From assembly GCA_015658765.1 (NCBI GenBank), contig DQOE01000166.1:1-13169 (forward strand): a DNA stretch of 13,169 nucleotides, written 5' to 3'. This DNA comes from Verrucomicrobiota bacterium (lineage in GTDB: Bacteria > Verrucomicrobiota > Verrucomicrobiia > Limisphaerales > UBA1096). The translations under genes and the position numbers were made by a program. Shown here one piece after another: positions 7,411 to 13,169 of this stretch; within the stretch, counting starts at the first letter, position 1; the number at the start of each line of letters is the position of its first letter. The notes below the pieces were generated by a model, which ran no database searches, was not told the DNA's origin, and saw only the letters and a program-made list of their open reading frames with translations.

Positions 7411-7821
7411 TTAATCACGCTCGGCAAACCGGCAGCGTACCGGCATCTTGGCCGCCGCTGAACTCAACGCCTCGCGTGCCACGCTTTCCGGCACGCCTTC
7501 CACTTCAAACAACATTGTGGCCGGCCGAACCACGGCCACCCAGTGATCCACATTGGCCTTGCCCTTGCCCATCCGCACTTCCAACGGTTTTTTGGTCACG
7601 GACTTCTGCGGGAATATCCGAATCCACATGCTCCCTTTGCGCTTCATACCACGGGAGATCGCCACACGGGCGGCTTCAATCTGGGTGCCGGTGATCCAGG
7701 CGCGCTCCAGTGACTGAAGGCCGTAGGAGCCGAACGACACCTTGTTCCCCCGCTGCGCGACGCCTTTCCGGCTGCCGCGGTGCATTTTGCGATATTTAAC
7801 TTTGTTGGGTAGTAAAGCCAT
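7411..7821 (-). CDS. rplP: 50S ribosomal protein L16
   Basis: Late-assembly protein that positions tRNA at the A site and peptidyl-transferase centre. The 136-residue product has the standard motifs: [78 protein letters not shown] and the [21 protein letters not shown] end. Its length is normal. It lies 12 bp after rpsC and 15 bp before rpmC. Confidence 0.98.
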   Translation of the reverse strand: MALLPNKVKYRKMHRGSRKGVAQRGNKVSFGSYGLQSLERAWITGTQIEAARVAISRGMKRKGSMWIRIFPQKSVTKKPLEVRMGKGKANVDHWVAVVRPATMLFEVEGVPESVAREALSSAAAKMPVRCRFAERD

Positions 7822-7833
7822 TCCGATATATGT

Positions 7834-8541
7834 TTAACCGTTGCCGCGCGGGCCCATCGGCCGCCTTGGCCGGGTGTCACGCCTTGGCCCCCGCTTGACT
7901 CGATCGGCCTCTTCCTCGGCGGGATCCTTGCGGCAAATCCAGCATTTCACACCGATGACCCCGTACTGGGTTGCGGCCTCGGCAAATCCGTAGTCGATGT
8001 TGGCCCGCAACGTGTGCAGCGGCACCGCACCCTCCCGCGTATTCTCACAACGGGCGATGTCGGCCCCGTTCAGGCGGCCGGCCACGCGCAAGCGAATGCC
8101 AAGCGCACCCATGTCCATCGTCACCTGCACGGTCCGCTTCATCGCGCGCCGAAACGCCACGCGGCGCTCAAGCTGCATGCAGATGTTCTCGGCGACGAGT
8201 TGGGCGTCCAGTTCCGGGTTCTTGACCTCGGCGATCTCAACATAGACTTCCTTGCCGGTCATCTTGCTGAGTTCCTCCTTGATGCCGTCGATCTCGGCAC
8301 CCTTGCGCCCGATGACCACACCCGGCCGGGCGGAGTGGATGGTGATCCGACACCGACTGGCGGCGCGCTCGATCTGAATGCGCGGCACGGCGGCGGCCTG
8401 CAGTTTACTCTTCAGCAACTGGCGAATCTTGTGATCCTCCACAAGCAGCGCGCCGAAATCCTTCTTGTTGGCATACCACTTGGAGCGCCAATCCTTGTTG
8501 ACGATCAGGCGGAATCCAATTGGGTTGGTTTTTTGTCCCAT
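7834..8541 (-). CDS. rpsC: 30S ribosomal protein S3
   Basis: Small-subunit head protein that forms part of the mRNA entry channel. The 235-residue product begins MGQKTNPIGFRL. It has the KH-domain loop GRKG at 78-81 (PGVVIGRKGAEID), the basic helicase motif FRRAMKR (R131, R132, K135) and the C-terminal GRLNGADIARCENTREGAVPLHTLRANIDYG. It ends with a basic Arg/Pro/Gly tail. A small oddity is CWIC at 200-203, where E. coli has VWIF. It lies 9 bp after rplV. Confidence 0.98.
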   Translation of the reverse strand: MGQKTNPIGFRLIVNKDWRSKWYANKKDFGALLVEDHKIRQLLKSKLQAAAVPRIQIERAASRCRITIHSARPGVVIGRKGAEIDGIKEELSKMTGKEVYVEIAEVKNPELDAQLVAENICMQLERRVAFRRAMKRTVQVTMDMGALGIRLRVAGRLNGADIARCENTREGAVPLHTLRANIDYGFAEAATQYGVIGVKCWICRKDPAEEEADRVKRGPRRDTRPRRPMGPRGNG

Positions 8542-8550
8542 ACAGGTTCG

Positions 8551-9024
8551 TTAAATTTGATCCGTGAGCACGATCCGAATGTGGCAACTCCGCTTAAGGA
8601 TCGGGCTGGCCGAGCCGCGAGCCCTCGGGCGCCAGCGTTTCATCGTCGGCGCGTCTCCCACGGTTGCCTCTTTTACATAGAGCATCGTCTGGTCGAGCTT
8701 ATGGGTGGAGTCCAGAAAACTCTGGTAGGCGTCGATCTTGGTCTGGCTGCTCCGGCGCGTCTTCTTGTTGTTCGTGGAGCTGACTTTTTGCTCCAGTTCA
8801 GAGATACGATTGCGCAAATCCTCCGCGTCCCACTCGTCGGCAATATTCTCCGCGTTGGCCATGGCCGACTTGAGGGTCTTGGCAACCAAGCGCGCGGACT
8901 TTCGGGGAACAGCCCCCAGGAGGGCGCGGGCCTCCATGGCATGCATGCCCTGGATCTGCCGGGCCATCTCCCGCACTTTCTGCGGGGACATCCGAACTCC
9001 TTTTGTGACTGCCAAAACTTCCAT
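8551..9024 (-). CDS. rplV: 50S ribosomal protein L22 with internal insertion
   Basis: L22 spans the large subunit from surface to exit tunnel, and its beta-hairpin loop lines the tunnel. The N-terminal half (KGVRMSPQKVREMARQIQG ... VAKTLKSAMANAEN) and C-terminal half (APTMKRWRPRARGSASPILKRSCHIRIVLTD) are canonical, and the tunnel loop at 128-145 is intact. Between them, about residues 64-112 form an insertion of roughly 46 residues relative to E. coli, rich in Glu, Lys, Ser and Gln (ISELEQKVSSTNNKKTRRSS), probably a helical hairpin. This makes the product 157 rather than ~110 residues. An AGGCGG lies upstream of the ATG. Confidence 0.95.
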   Translation of the reverse strand: MEVLAVTKGVRMSPQKVREMARQIQGMHAMEARALLGAVPRKSARLVAKTLKSAMANAENIADEWDAEDLRNRISELEQKVSSTNNKKTRRSSQTKIDAYQSFLDSTHKLDQTMLYVKEATVGDAPTMKRWRPRARGSASPILKRSCHIRIVLTDQI

Positions 9025-9043
9025 TTATCCGCCTGCTTACTTG

Positions 9044-9307
9044 TTATTGCTTTGAACCGTGGCCCTTGAATGTGCGTGTGTGCGAAAACTCACCCAGTTT
9101 GTGTCCCACCATGTTTTCGGTCACAAACACGGTCAAAAAGGCCTTGCCGTTGTGCACCATGAATGTGTGCCCGACAAATTCCGGCGCGATTGTCGACCGG
9201 CGCGACCATGTCTTGATCGGCTTTTTCTTCCCGTCGGCATTCAGCTTCTCGATCTTGTCGAGCAGGTGCTGCTCCACAAACGGTCCTTTTTTGATCGAAC
9301 GTCCCAT
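9044..9307 (-). CDS. rpsS: 30S ribosomal protein S19
   Basis: Small-subunit head protein that contacts A-site tRNA and forms bridges to the large subunit together with S13. The 87-residue product [23 protein letters not shown] ... [56 protein letters not shown] is canonical along its whole length. The gap to rplB is 6 bp. Confidence 0.98.
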   Translation of the reverse strand: MGRSIKKGPFVEQHLLDKIEKLNADGKKKPIKTWSRRSTIAPEFVGHTFMVHNGKAFLTVFVTENMVGHKLGEFSHTRTFKGHGSKQ

Positions 9308-9313
9308 GTCTGT

Positions 9314-10159
9314 TTATTTCTGCTTCATCGGCCGGCCGTCGCGGCGAACCAATATCCAGCGGTTGGATGGTTTATACTTGGGCCGCGTCTTGAAGCCCTT
9401 GGCCAGGACTCCCCATGGCGACATCGGGTGCCCACCTCCCGAGGTGCGGCCTTCGCCACCTCCCATTGGATGATCCACCGGGTTCTTCGCCACGGCGCGC
9501 GTGATCGGCCGCTTGCCCTTGTTGCGCGTCCGGCCCGCCTTGCCGATGACGATCTTTTCGTGATCGGCGTTGCCCACCGAACCCATCGTGGCAAAACACT
9601 TTTCGTTTAACTTCCGAATTTCCCCCGAGGGCAGCTTCACCTGCGCATAACCGTCAGCCAACGCCATCAGCGTCGCGGACGTCCCGGCGGAACGAACCAT
9701 TTGGCCACCCCGTCCCGGACTCATCTCCAGATTGTGAATCTCCGAGCCGGAGGGGATCTTGCCCAAGGGCAAAAAGTTTCCGTTTTCAACCAGAGCCTCC
9801 GGGCCGCTCATCACCTTGGAGCCCACCTCGAGGCCGTCCACGGCGATCATGTAGCGCTTTTCCCCGTCCTCATACTGGAGGAGGGCCAAGCGGGCCGAGC
9901 GGCAGGGATCATACTCGATGGCGATCACCTCGGCTGCCATGCCGTGCTTGTTGCGCTTGAAGTCCACGTTGCGGATCTTCTGCTTGTGCCCGCCACCAAT
10001 GCCCCGGGCGGTGATGCGGCCATAGCTGTTGCGTCCGCCGGTCTTCTTCTTCGTCTTGACCAGACGCTTCTCAGGCTTCGTTTTCGTAATCTCCGAAAAC
10101 GACGAAACTTTCATGTAACGCCTCGACGGCGTTACAGGGTTGAAACTCTTGACTGGCAT
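9314..10159 (-). CDS. rplB: 50S ribosomal protein L2
   Basis: One of the largest 23S rRNA-binding proteins, close to the peptidyl-transferase centre. The 281-residue product has the RNA-binding motifs GGRNSYGRITARGIGGGHKQKIR, VDFKRNKHGM, VRSAGTSATLMA and the C-terminal NPVDHPMGGGEGRTSGGGHPMSPWG. H230 corresponds to the functionally important E. coli H229, while M232 replaces the more usual His of DHPHGGGEG. I chose the ATG at 10159 because MPVKSFNPVTPSRRY matches the conserved L2 N-terminus (K-x-F/Y-x-P-T-S/T-P-x-x-R). A later ATG at 10114 would remove it, and the open frame upstream to 10288 is not L2-like. No clear Shine-Dalgarno is visible. It is the first gene of the cluster here; L3, L4 and L23 do not precede it. 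Confidence 0.97.
   Translation of the reverse strand: MPVKSFNPVTPSRRYMKVSSFSEITKTKPEKRLVKTKKKTGGRNSYGRITARGIGGGHKQKIRNVDFKRNKHGMAAEVIAIEYDPCRSARLALLQYEDGEKRYMIAVDGLEVGSKVMSGPEALVENGNFLPLGKIPSGSEIHNLEMSPGRGGQMVRSAGTSATLMALADGYAQVKLPSGEIRKLNEKCFATMGSVGNADHEKIVIGKAGRTRNKGKRPITRAVAKNPVDHPMGGGEGRTSGGGHPMSPWGVLAKGFKTRPKYKPSNRWILVRRDGRPMKQK
10114..10136 (-). other. 9-bp-stem inverted repeat at the 5' end of rplB
   Basis: TGTAACGCC and GGCGTTACA form a perfect 9-bp stem around a 5-base loop. On the minus strand it covers codons 8-16 of rplB and ends on the alternative ATG at 10114. With a weaker 5-bp hairpin (GCCTC/GAGGC, 10171-10184) in the leader, it could fold the start region of the mRNA. A chance origin cannot be excluded. 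Confidence 0.45.
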
Positions 10160-10839
10160 ACAATCTAGGTGCCTCGACTGAGGCTGTGACGCACCCCTCC
10201 ATAACTCCCCTGCTCTGGGAAAGCGGGTTTTCGGCGGGTTGCCAAATTTTCTAACCGACCCTTCTCCCGCAGGAAAAGGGCCGGACAACGTAACAATTTT
10301 TTTTCTGTGTGCAACCTCTTTCTGAAGTTTTTTTGAAAAAGTTTTAGCTTGTAACTCCTTGAAAAATGGGGCTGAAAGAGCACTTGGCCAAGCGGCTGGC
10401 CCTCCGGTCTCTCAAAAAGTTTCCAAAACTCCTCCCGGCATCCGTTTGGCCAAGCGATGAAAAAGACCTATCTTATTGGATGACAAAGGCTAAGGTGTGG
10501 TACGCTCCAACGCCGGGGATTGGAGAGCCCGGGCACCTCCCGAATTTGGCGAAATCAGCCTTCGTCCCGATGAACAACACGGTTGCCAAGGCTGCTTGTC
10601 AAGGTGGCCAACTCCCCTTTTGTTGGCGCAGTAATGCTCCATCGCAGAAGACTCAAACGATGTCCTCCGCATGGCTCGACACACGTCCGGCGACCTTGGT
10701 TTTAACCCGTCTCGGCTCGAATTCACCCGATGAAAAGGTTGAAGGAAAAGCTTGCAAAGTCGGGGGGGGCTATGGTTTTGCTCGCCGAAGTCAGCCCACC
10801 GGTTGCCAGAGAGGAGACCCGACGGCTGACATCATTTGG
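10160..10839. other. Long intergenic region between rplB and the sialate lyase gene
   Basis: These 680 bp separate the two divergent units. I find no supported gene in it. The plus-strand frame of the lyase stays open back to 10366, but the 158 residues it would add have no recognisable domain, have coding-unlike composition and precede a natural lyase N-terminus. It holds A/T-rich tracts (about 10293-10366), a small GCCTC/GAGGC hairpin at 10171-10184 in the rplB leader, two TTGGCCAA palindromes (10384, 10446) and a run of eight G at 10762-10769. No tRNA, tmRNA or other RNA could be recognised. Confidence 0.6.
10287..10314 (-). promoter_or_regulatory. Possible promoter for the rplB operon
   Basis: On the minus strand, TTGCAC and TACGTT are separated by 16 bases inside an A-rich tract. 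The -10 match is poor (3 of 6). Its position, about 130 bases before the rplB ATG, is reasonable for the head of the cluster, but this is a weak prediction. Confidence 0.22.
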
Positions 10840-11748
10840 ATGAAACTTGATGGACTAATCGCCGCCGCACACACGCCGATGCACGATGACTTTTCGGTGA
10901 ACTATGAACGGGTGCCGGCGCAGGCGGAGCACTTGGCCAAGCTGGGGGTGCGCGGCGTCTTCGTCGGCGGCACGACCGGCGAGTGCCAATCGCTGACGAC
11001 CGGCGAGCGGCAGAAATTGTTCGAGGCCTGGGGCAGCGCGGCGCGGAATAACAGGCAACATTTCGTCGCGCATGTGGGACACAACAGCCTGCCGGACGCA
11101 CAGGCACTGGTGCGGGCAGCGAGCGGCTCGGGAGCCGACGTGATCTCAGCGATGGCTCCGACCTTTTTTAAGCCGGCCAACGCCGAGGCGCTTTGCGATT
11201 GGTTTGTCGAGGTGACTCGACCGGCCCCGGAGATGCCGTTTTACTTTTACGACATCCCGTTGATGACCGGTGTCACCCTCGACACACGTGAGTTTATCGA
11301 CTTGGCCAAGGAACGGTTGCCCAGGTTCGTGGGCGTCAAGTTCTCCAACTTCGACGATGACATGCTGCAGGCATGCGTGCGCAACAAAGGTGGATCTGCC
11401 AGCATCCTTTACGGCATCGACCAGCGATTGCTGCACGGGTTGAGCGTGGGCTGCCACGGCGCGGTAGGCAGCACTTATAATTTTGCCGCGCCACTGTACC
11501 GAAGGATTCAGGCCGCGTTCGATGAGGGTGACCTTGATGCGGCCGAGGCTCTCCAGGCGAAGTCCGCCGGGATGATCAAACTGTTCATGGAGTGCGACTA
11601 CCTGCCAACGGCCAAGGCGGTGATGGCGTTGGTCGGCATGGACTGCGGCCCGGTGCGCCCACCGCTGCAACGCCTGTCCCCTGCCAGCCTCGACCAGCTT
11701 CAGCGCGACCTCGACGCGATGGGTTTCTTCGACTGGGCAGTGAATTGA
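10840..11748 (+). CDS. nanA: N-acetylneuraminate lyase (sialic acid aldolase)
   Basis: Class I aldolase of the DapA/NAL family, expected to cleave N-acetylneuraminate to N-acetylmannosamine and pyruvate in the cytosol. The 302-residue product has the carboxylate-binding GGTTGE (43-48), the catalytic Tyr137 in FYFYDIP, the Schiff-base Lys167 in FVGVKFS and the NAL-type GSTYN at 210-214. The spacing and motifs (HVGHNSL, PTFFKPAN, CHGAVGSTYN, PPLQRLS) recall the animal NPL type more than E. coli NanA. I chose the ATG at 10840 because MKLDGLIAAAHTPM matches the family N-terminus; the open frame upstream adds 158 unrelated residues. No good Shine-Dalgarno lies close by; a GAGGAG is about 24 bases away. 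It converges with an AraC-type gene 18 bp downstream. A different 2-keto acid substrate within this aldolase family cannot be ruled out. Confidence 0.85.
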   Translation: MKLDGLIAAAHTPMHDDFSVNYERVPAQAEHLAKLGVRGVFVGGTTGECQSLTTGERQKLFEAWGSAARNNRQHFVAHVGHNSLPDAQALVRAASGSGADVISAMAPTFFKPANAEALCDWFVEVTRPAPEMPFYFYDIPLMTGVTLDTREFIDLAKERLPRFVGVKFSNFDDDMLQACVRNKGGSASILYGIDQRLLHGLSVGCHGAVGSTYNFAAPLYRRIQAAFDEGDLDAAEALQAKSAGMIKLFMECDYLPTAKAVMALVGMDCGPVRPPLQRLSPASLDQLQRDLDAMGFFDWAVN

Positions 11749-11766
11749 CTTCCCGCTTCCCGGTGC

Positions 11767-12666
11767 TCACGACTCGCTGCCAACACCCCGACTGCGAAAA
11801 CCGGACGGCGTCAGCCCGGTGTATTGCAGAAACACGGTGCTGAAATACTGGCTCGAGTTGAAGCCAACCTCGAACGCGATCTCCGTCACCGGCCGCGATG
11901 TTTCCGACAGCAACCCCCGGGCGGCCTCCAGCCGGAGCCTCTGCAGATAGTCGTTTGGCGTCATGCCGGTGCTGGCGCGGAACAACTCAAAAAAACGGGA
12001 GCGACCGTAGCCGATGTGAGTGACGAGTTTCCCGACGGAGAGAGGTTTGTTCAGGTGAGCGCGCATGTAGTCGATCGCTGCATTCACGATAAACTGCGAG
12101 TCCCTTGAGTCCACGGCGCTCAACTGCCTCGCCGCCCCCGAGATCGCAGAGCAGACGTCGATCCGCAAGTCCGCCGCCGAAAGTTCGTCGTCGTTTCGTT
12201 TTTTACTGCTTAACTTTCTGTCAAGTTGAGCAATGGTTTGCCGCAAGTCCTGGCCAAGCGGATGCACGGTGAGGCTGTTCGTCTTGAAGTGACGCCGCAA
12301 CCAGCCCAGGTCCCGGATTGTGAACGGCGTGTTGCGCGTGGCTCCCCGTGCGTCGAGCGCCAGCACGATGCCGATGAGCGTGGTCGGCATGCGCAAATCC
12401 TGCTCACCCCGGTGCATCACACCGGGCGGCACCACCATGAAATGCCCCCCCGCCAACTCGATCGAATCACGATCCTGGAATTCGTAAACCGTCGCGCCGT
12501 CCATCACAAAAAGCAGCTCGAACTGGTTGTGCGAATGCCAGGGAACCCGCGACGCGGTGTGACTGAAAATCGCCGAGATGGACTTGACCAGCGACAAACC
12601 CACCTTCGCCCCGCTCACGCGGTCACGGATGCCGATGGTGTCAGGCCTTGTGTGAGAATGCGCCAT
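11767..12666 (-). CDS. AraC/XylS-family transcriptional regulator with cupin sensor
   Basis: DNA-binding regulator of the AraC type. The 299-residue product starts with a cupin-like sensing domain (about residues 25-110) with H44 and H46 in PWHSHNQFELLFVMDG and H85 in VPPGVMHRGEQ. It ends with two helix-turn-helix units: LSVGKLVTHIGYGRSRFFELFRASTG (about 209-234) and the signature segment VTEIAFEVGFNSSQYFSTVFLQYTGLTPSGFR (260-291). I chose the ATG at 12666; a TTG two codons earlier is possible. It is convergent with the lyase gene and divergent from a secreted-protein gene, so it may control either or both, probably in response to a sugar. The ligand is unknown. Confidence 0.93.
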   Translation of the reverse strand: MAHSHTRPDTIGIRDRVSGAKVGLSLVKSISAIFSHTASRVPWHSHNQFELLFVMDGATVYEFQDRDSIELAGGHFMVVPPGVMHRGEQDLRMPTTLIGIVLALDARGATRNTPFTIRDLGWLRRHFKTNSLTVHPLGQDLRQTIAQLDRKLSSKKRNDDELSAADLRIDVCSAISGAARQLSAVDSRDSQFIVNAAIDYMRAHLNKPLSVGKLVTHIGYGRSRFFELFRASTGMTPNDYLQRLRLEAARGLLSETSRPVTEIAFEVGFNSSQYFSTVFLQYTGLTPSGFRSRGVGSES

Positions 12667-12777
12667 GTTCAAAATAGTCCAACGGATTATTCTGCAAGAC
12701 CGATTTAAACACTTAAGGCATATTGTCCAGACCTTTTTTGACCAAGCACTGCTAACAACCCCAATAAACCTATCGCC
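12667..12777. promoter_or_regulatory. Divergent intergenic region between the AraC-type gene and the secreted-protein gene
   Basis: These 111 bp separate the two divergent start codons and must hold signals for both unless transcription starts further away. A TTGACC at 12738-12743 could be a -35 for the plus-strand gene, but no convincing -10 follows. I cannot identify an operator repeat or a Shine-Dalgarno for either gene. Confidence 0.3.
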
Positions 12778-13169
12778 ATGTACAAAAAAGAAACAAACCG
12801 AATCAAGCGCGGCCTGTCAGCTTTGGTGCTGTCCGCCGCGACTTTCTGGGGTGCCACGAGCGCCGACGCACAAATCGTCATCGACGGCCACTTCGCCGAT
12901 TGGGACGGAATCAACGCCACCACCGTGGACGATGCCAAGGACATGGCCGACTCCAGCGGCGACATCCGCCAGATCCAAGCCCACGTCGAGGGCGACAACC
13001 TGCACCTGTCGATGACCGTCGATGGCATCGCCGCGCCCTCGGTGGAGGATACTCCGGAGGGGATGAAGAACCGTTACTACTACCATTGGCTGTTCGACAC
13101 CGACAGCGACATCGCCACCGGATTCAAAAATGACGCCTACGAGGGCAACCCCACCGGCTTGGCCAAGCC
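12778..13169 (+). CDS. Secreted protein with CBM9/DOMON-like start (partial, runs off the window)
   Basis: Only the first 130 codons are inside the window; the 3' end is cut by the edge. Residues 1-31 look like a signal peptide: a basic start (MYKKETNRIKRG), a hydrophobic core (LSALVLSAATFWGA) and a likely signal-peptidase site after TSADA. The mature part begins QIVIDGHFADWDGI, a pattern common at the start of beta-sandwich CBM9- or DOMON-like domains in exported carbohydrate-related proteins. It continues with DDAKDMADSSGDIRQIQAHVEGDNLHLSMTV and an aromatic YYYHWLFDTDS. The protein is probably exported and may bind carbohydrate; the full product cannot be named. It is divergent from the AraC-type regulator, which makes it a candidate target. 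Confidence 0.85.
   Translation, partial: MYKKETNRIKRGLSALVLSAATFWGATSADAQIVIDGHFADWDGINATTVDDAKDMADSSGDIRQIQAHVEGDNLHLSMTVDGIAAPSVEDTPEGMKNRYYYHWLFDTDSDIATGFKNDAYEGNPTGLAK

Noticed and set aside
8014..9069. 351-residue plus-strand open frame across rpsC and rplV
   Set aside because: Antisense to two unmistakable ribosomal protein genes; produced by GC-rich codon usage.
289..9184. Identical stretch GTGCCCGACAAATTCC near 289 and 9169
   Set aside because: Both copies encode EFVGH on the minus strand, in the map (EFVGHGVG) and rpsS (EFVGHTF) proteins; a coincidence of two conserved motifs, not a repeat element.
10702..10722. GGCTCGAATTC resembling a tRNA T-arm
   Set aside because: The flanks do not form the 5-bp T-stem, and no acceptor stem or anticodon arm can be placed around it.
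10366..10839. 158-codon in-frame N-terminal extension of the sialate lyase, which would make a 460-residue protein
   Set aside because: The lyase family start MKLDGLIAAAHTPM is at 10840. The upstream residues show no domain, no repeat and no conserved pattern, and look like chance translation of a GC-rich spacer.
11749..11766. Bidirectional terminator between the convergent lyase and AraC-type genes
   Set aside because: Only 18 bp separate the stops, and I see no inverted repeat or T-run in it.
1..13169. CRISPR arrays, insertion sequences or prophage parts
   Set aside because: No regularly spaced direct repeats, transposase-like protein or flanking inverted repeats were seen. The only tandem repeats are within rpsE and rplX.

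Overview
The window holds an 18-gene ribosomal-protein/secretion cluster on the minus strand (rplB to map, bases 11-10159, reading right to left). To its right lies a small unrelated region with an N-acetylneuraminate lyase gene (+), an AraC-type regulator (-) and the start of a secreted protein gene (+) that runs off the right edge. The DNA is GC-rich. The organism is a bacterium. I infer a member of the PVC superphylum, most likely Verrucomicrobiota, from the absence of rpmD (L30), the unusual additions on several ribosomal proteins, and the neighbouring sialic-acid lyase and secreted 'DGxFxDW' protein. This placement is inference; no marker was searched.

Ribosomal cluster. Order on the minus strand: rplB, rpsS, rplV, rpsC, rplP, rpmC, rpsQ, rplN, rplX, rplE, rpsN, rpsH, rplF, rplR, rpsE, rplO, secY, map. 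This is the fused S10/spc order, with two differences from the E. coli layout. The cluster begins at rplB, because rpsJ-rplC-rplD-rplW are not upstream (a divergent sialate gene region is). rpmD is missing between rpsE and rplO. Gaps are 0-36 bp and rplX/rplE overlap by 4 bp, so one transcript is likely. The only larger gap (100 bp) lies between secY and map and contains an 18-bp perfect palindrome. Several starts have a recognisable Shine-Dalgarno sequence (rplX GGAGGT, rpsE AAGGA, rpsQ AGAAGG, map GGAG); others, including rplB and secY, have none that I can see.

The most interesting feature is a set of four ribosomal proteins with extra sequence. L22 has a ~46-residue charged insertion, L29 has a ~78-residue C-terminal extension that doubles its length, L24 has a five-fold ADDK tail, and S5 has a ~100-residue N-terminal PAEAK plus Gly/Arg-rich repeat domain and an acidic tail. 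L22, L24 and L29 all sit around the nascent-peptide exit of the 50S subunit, so this lineage may have a remodelled exit surface.

Right-hand region. About 680 bp (10160-10839) separates rplB from the lyase gene and holds no gene I can support, though an open frame extends upstream of the lyase. The lyase (302 aa) has the full set of N-acetylneuraminate lyase motifs and resembles the animal NPL type. It converges with the AraC-type regulator, which is divergent from a gene for an exported protein with a CBM9/DOMON-like start. A link between the regulator and sialic-acid or other sugar use is plausible but inferred only from proximity.
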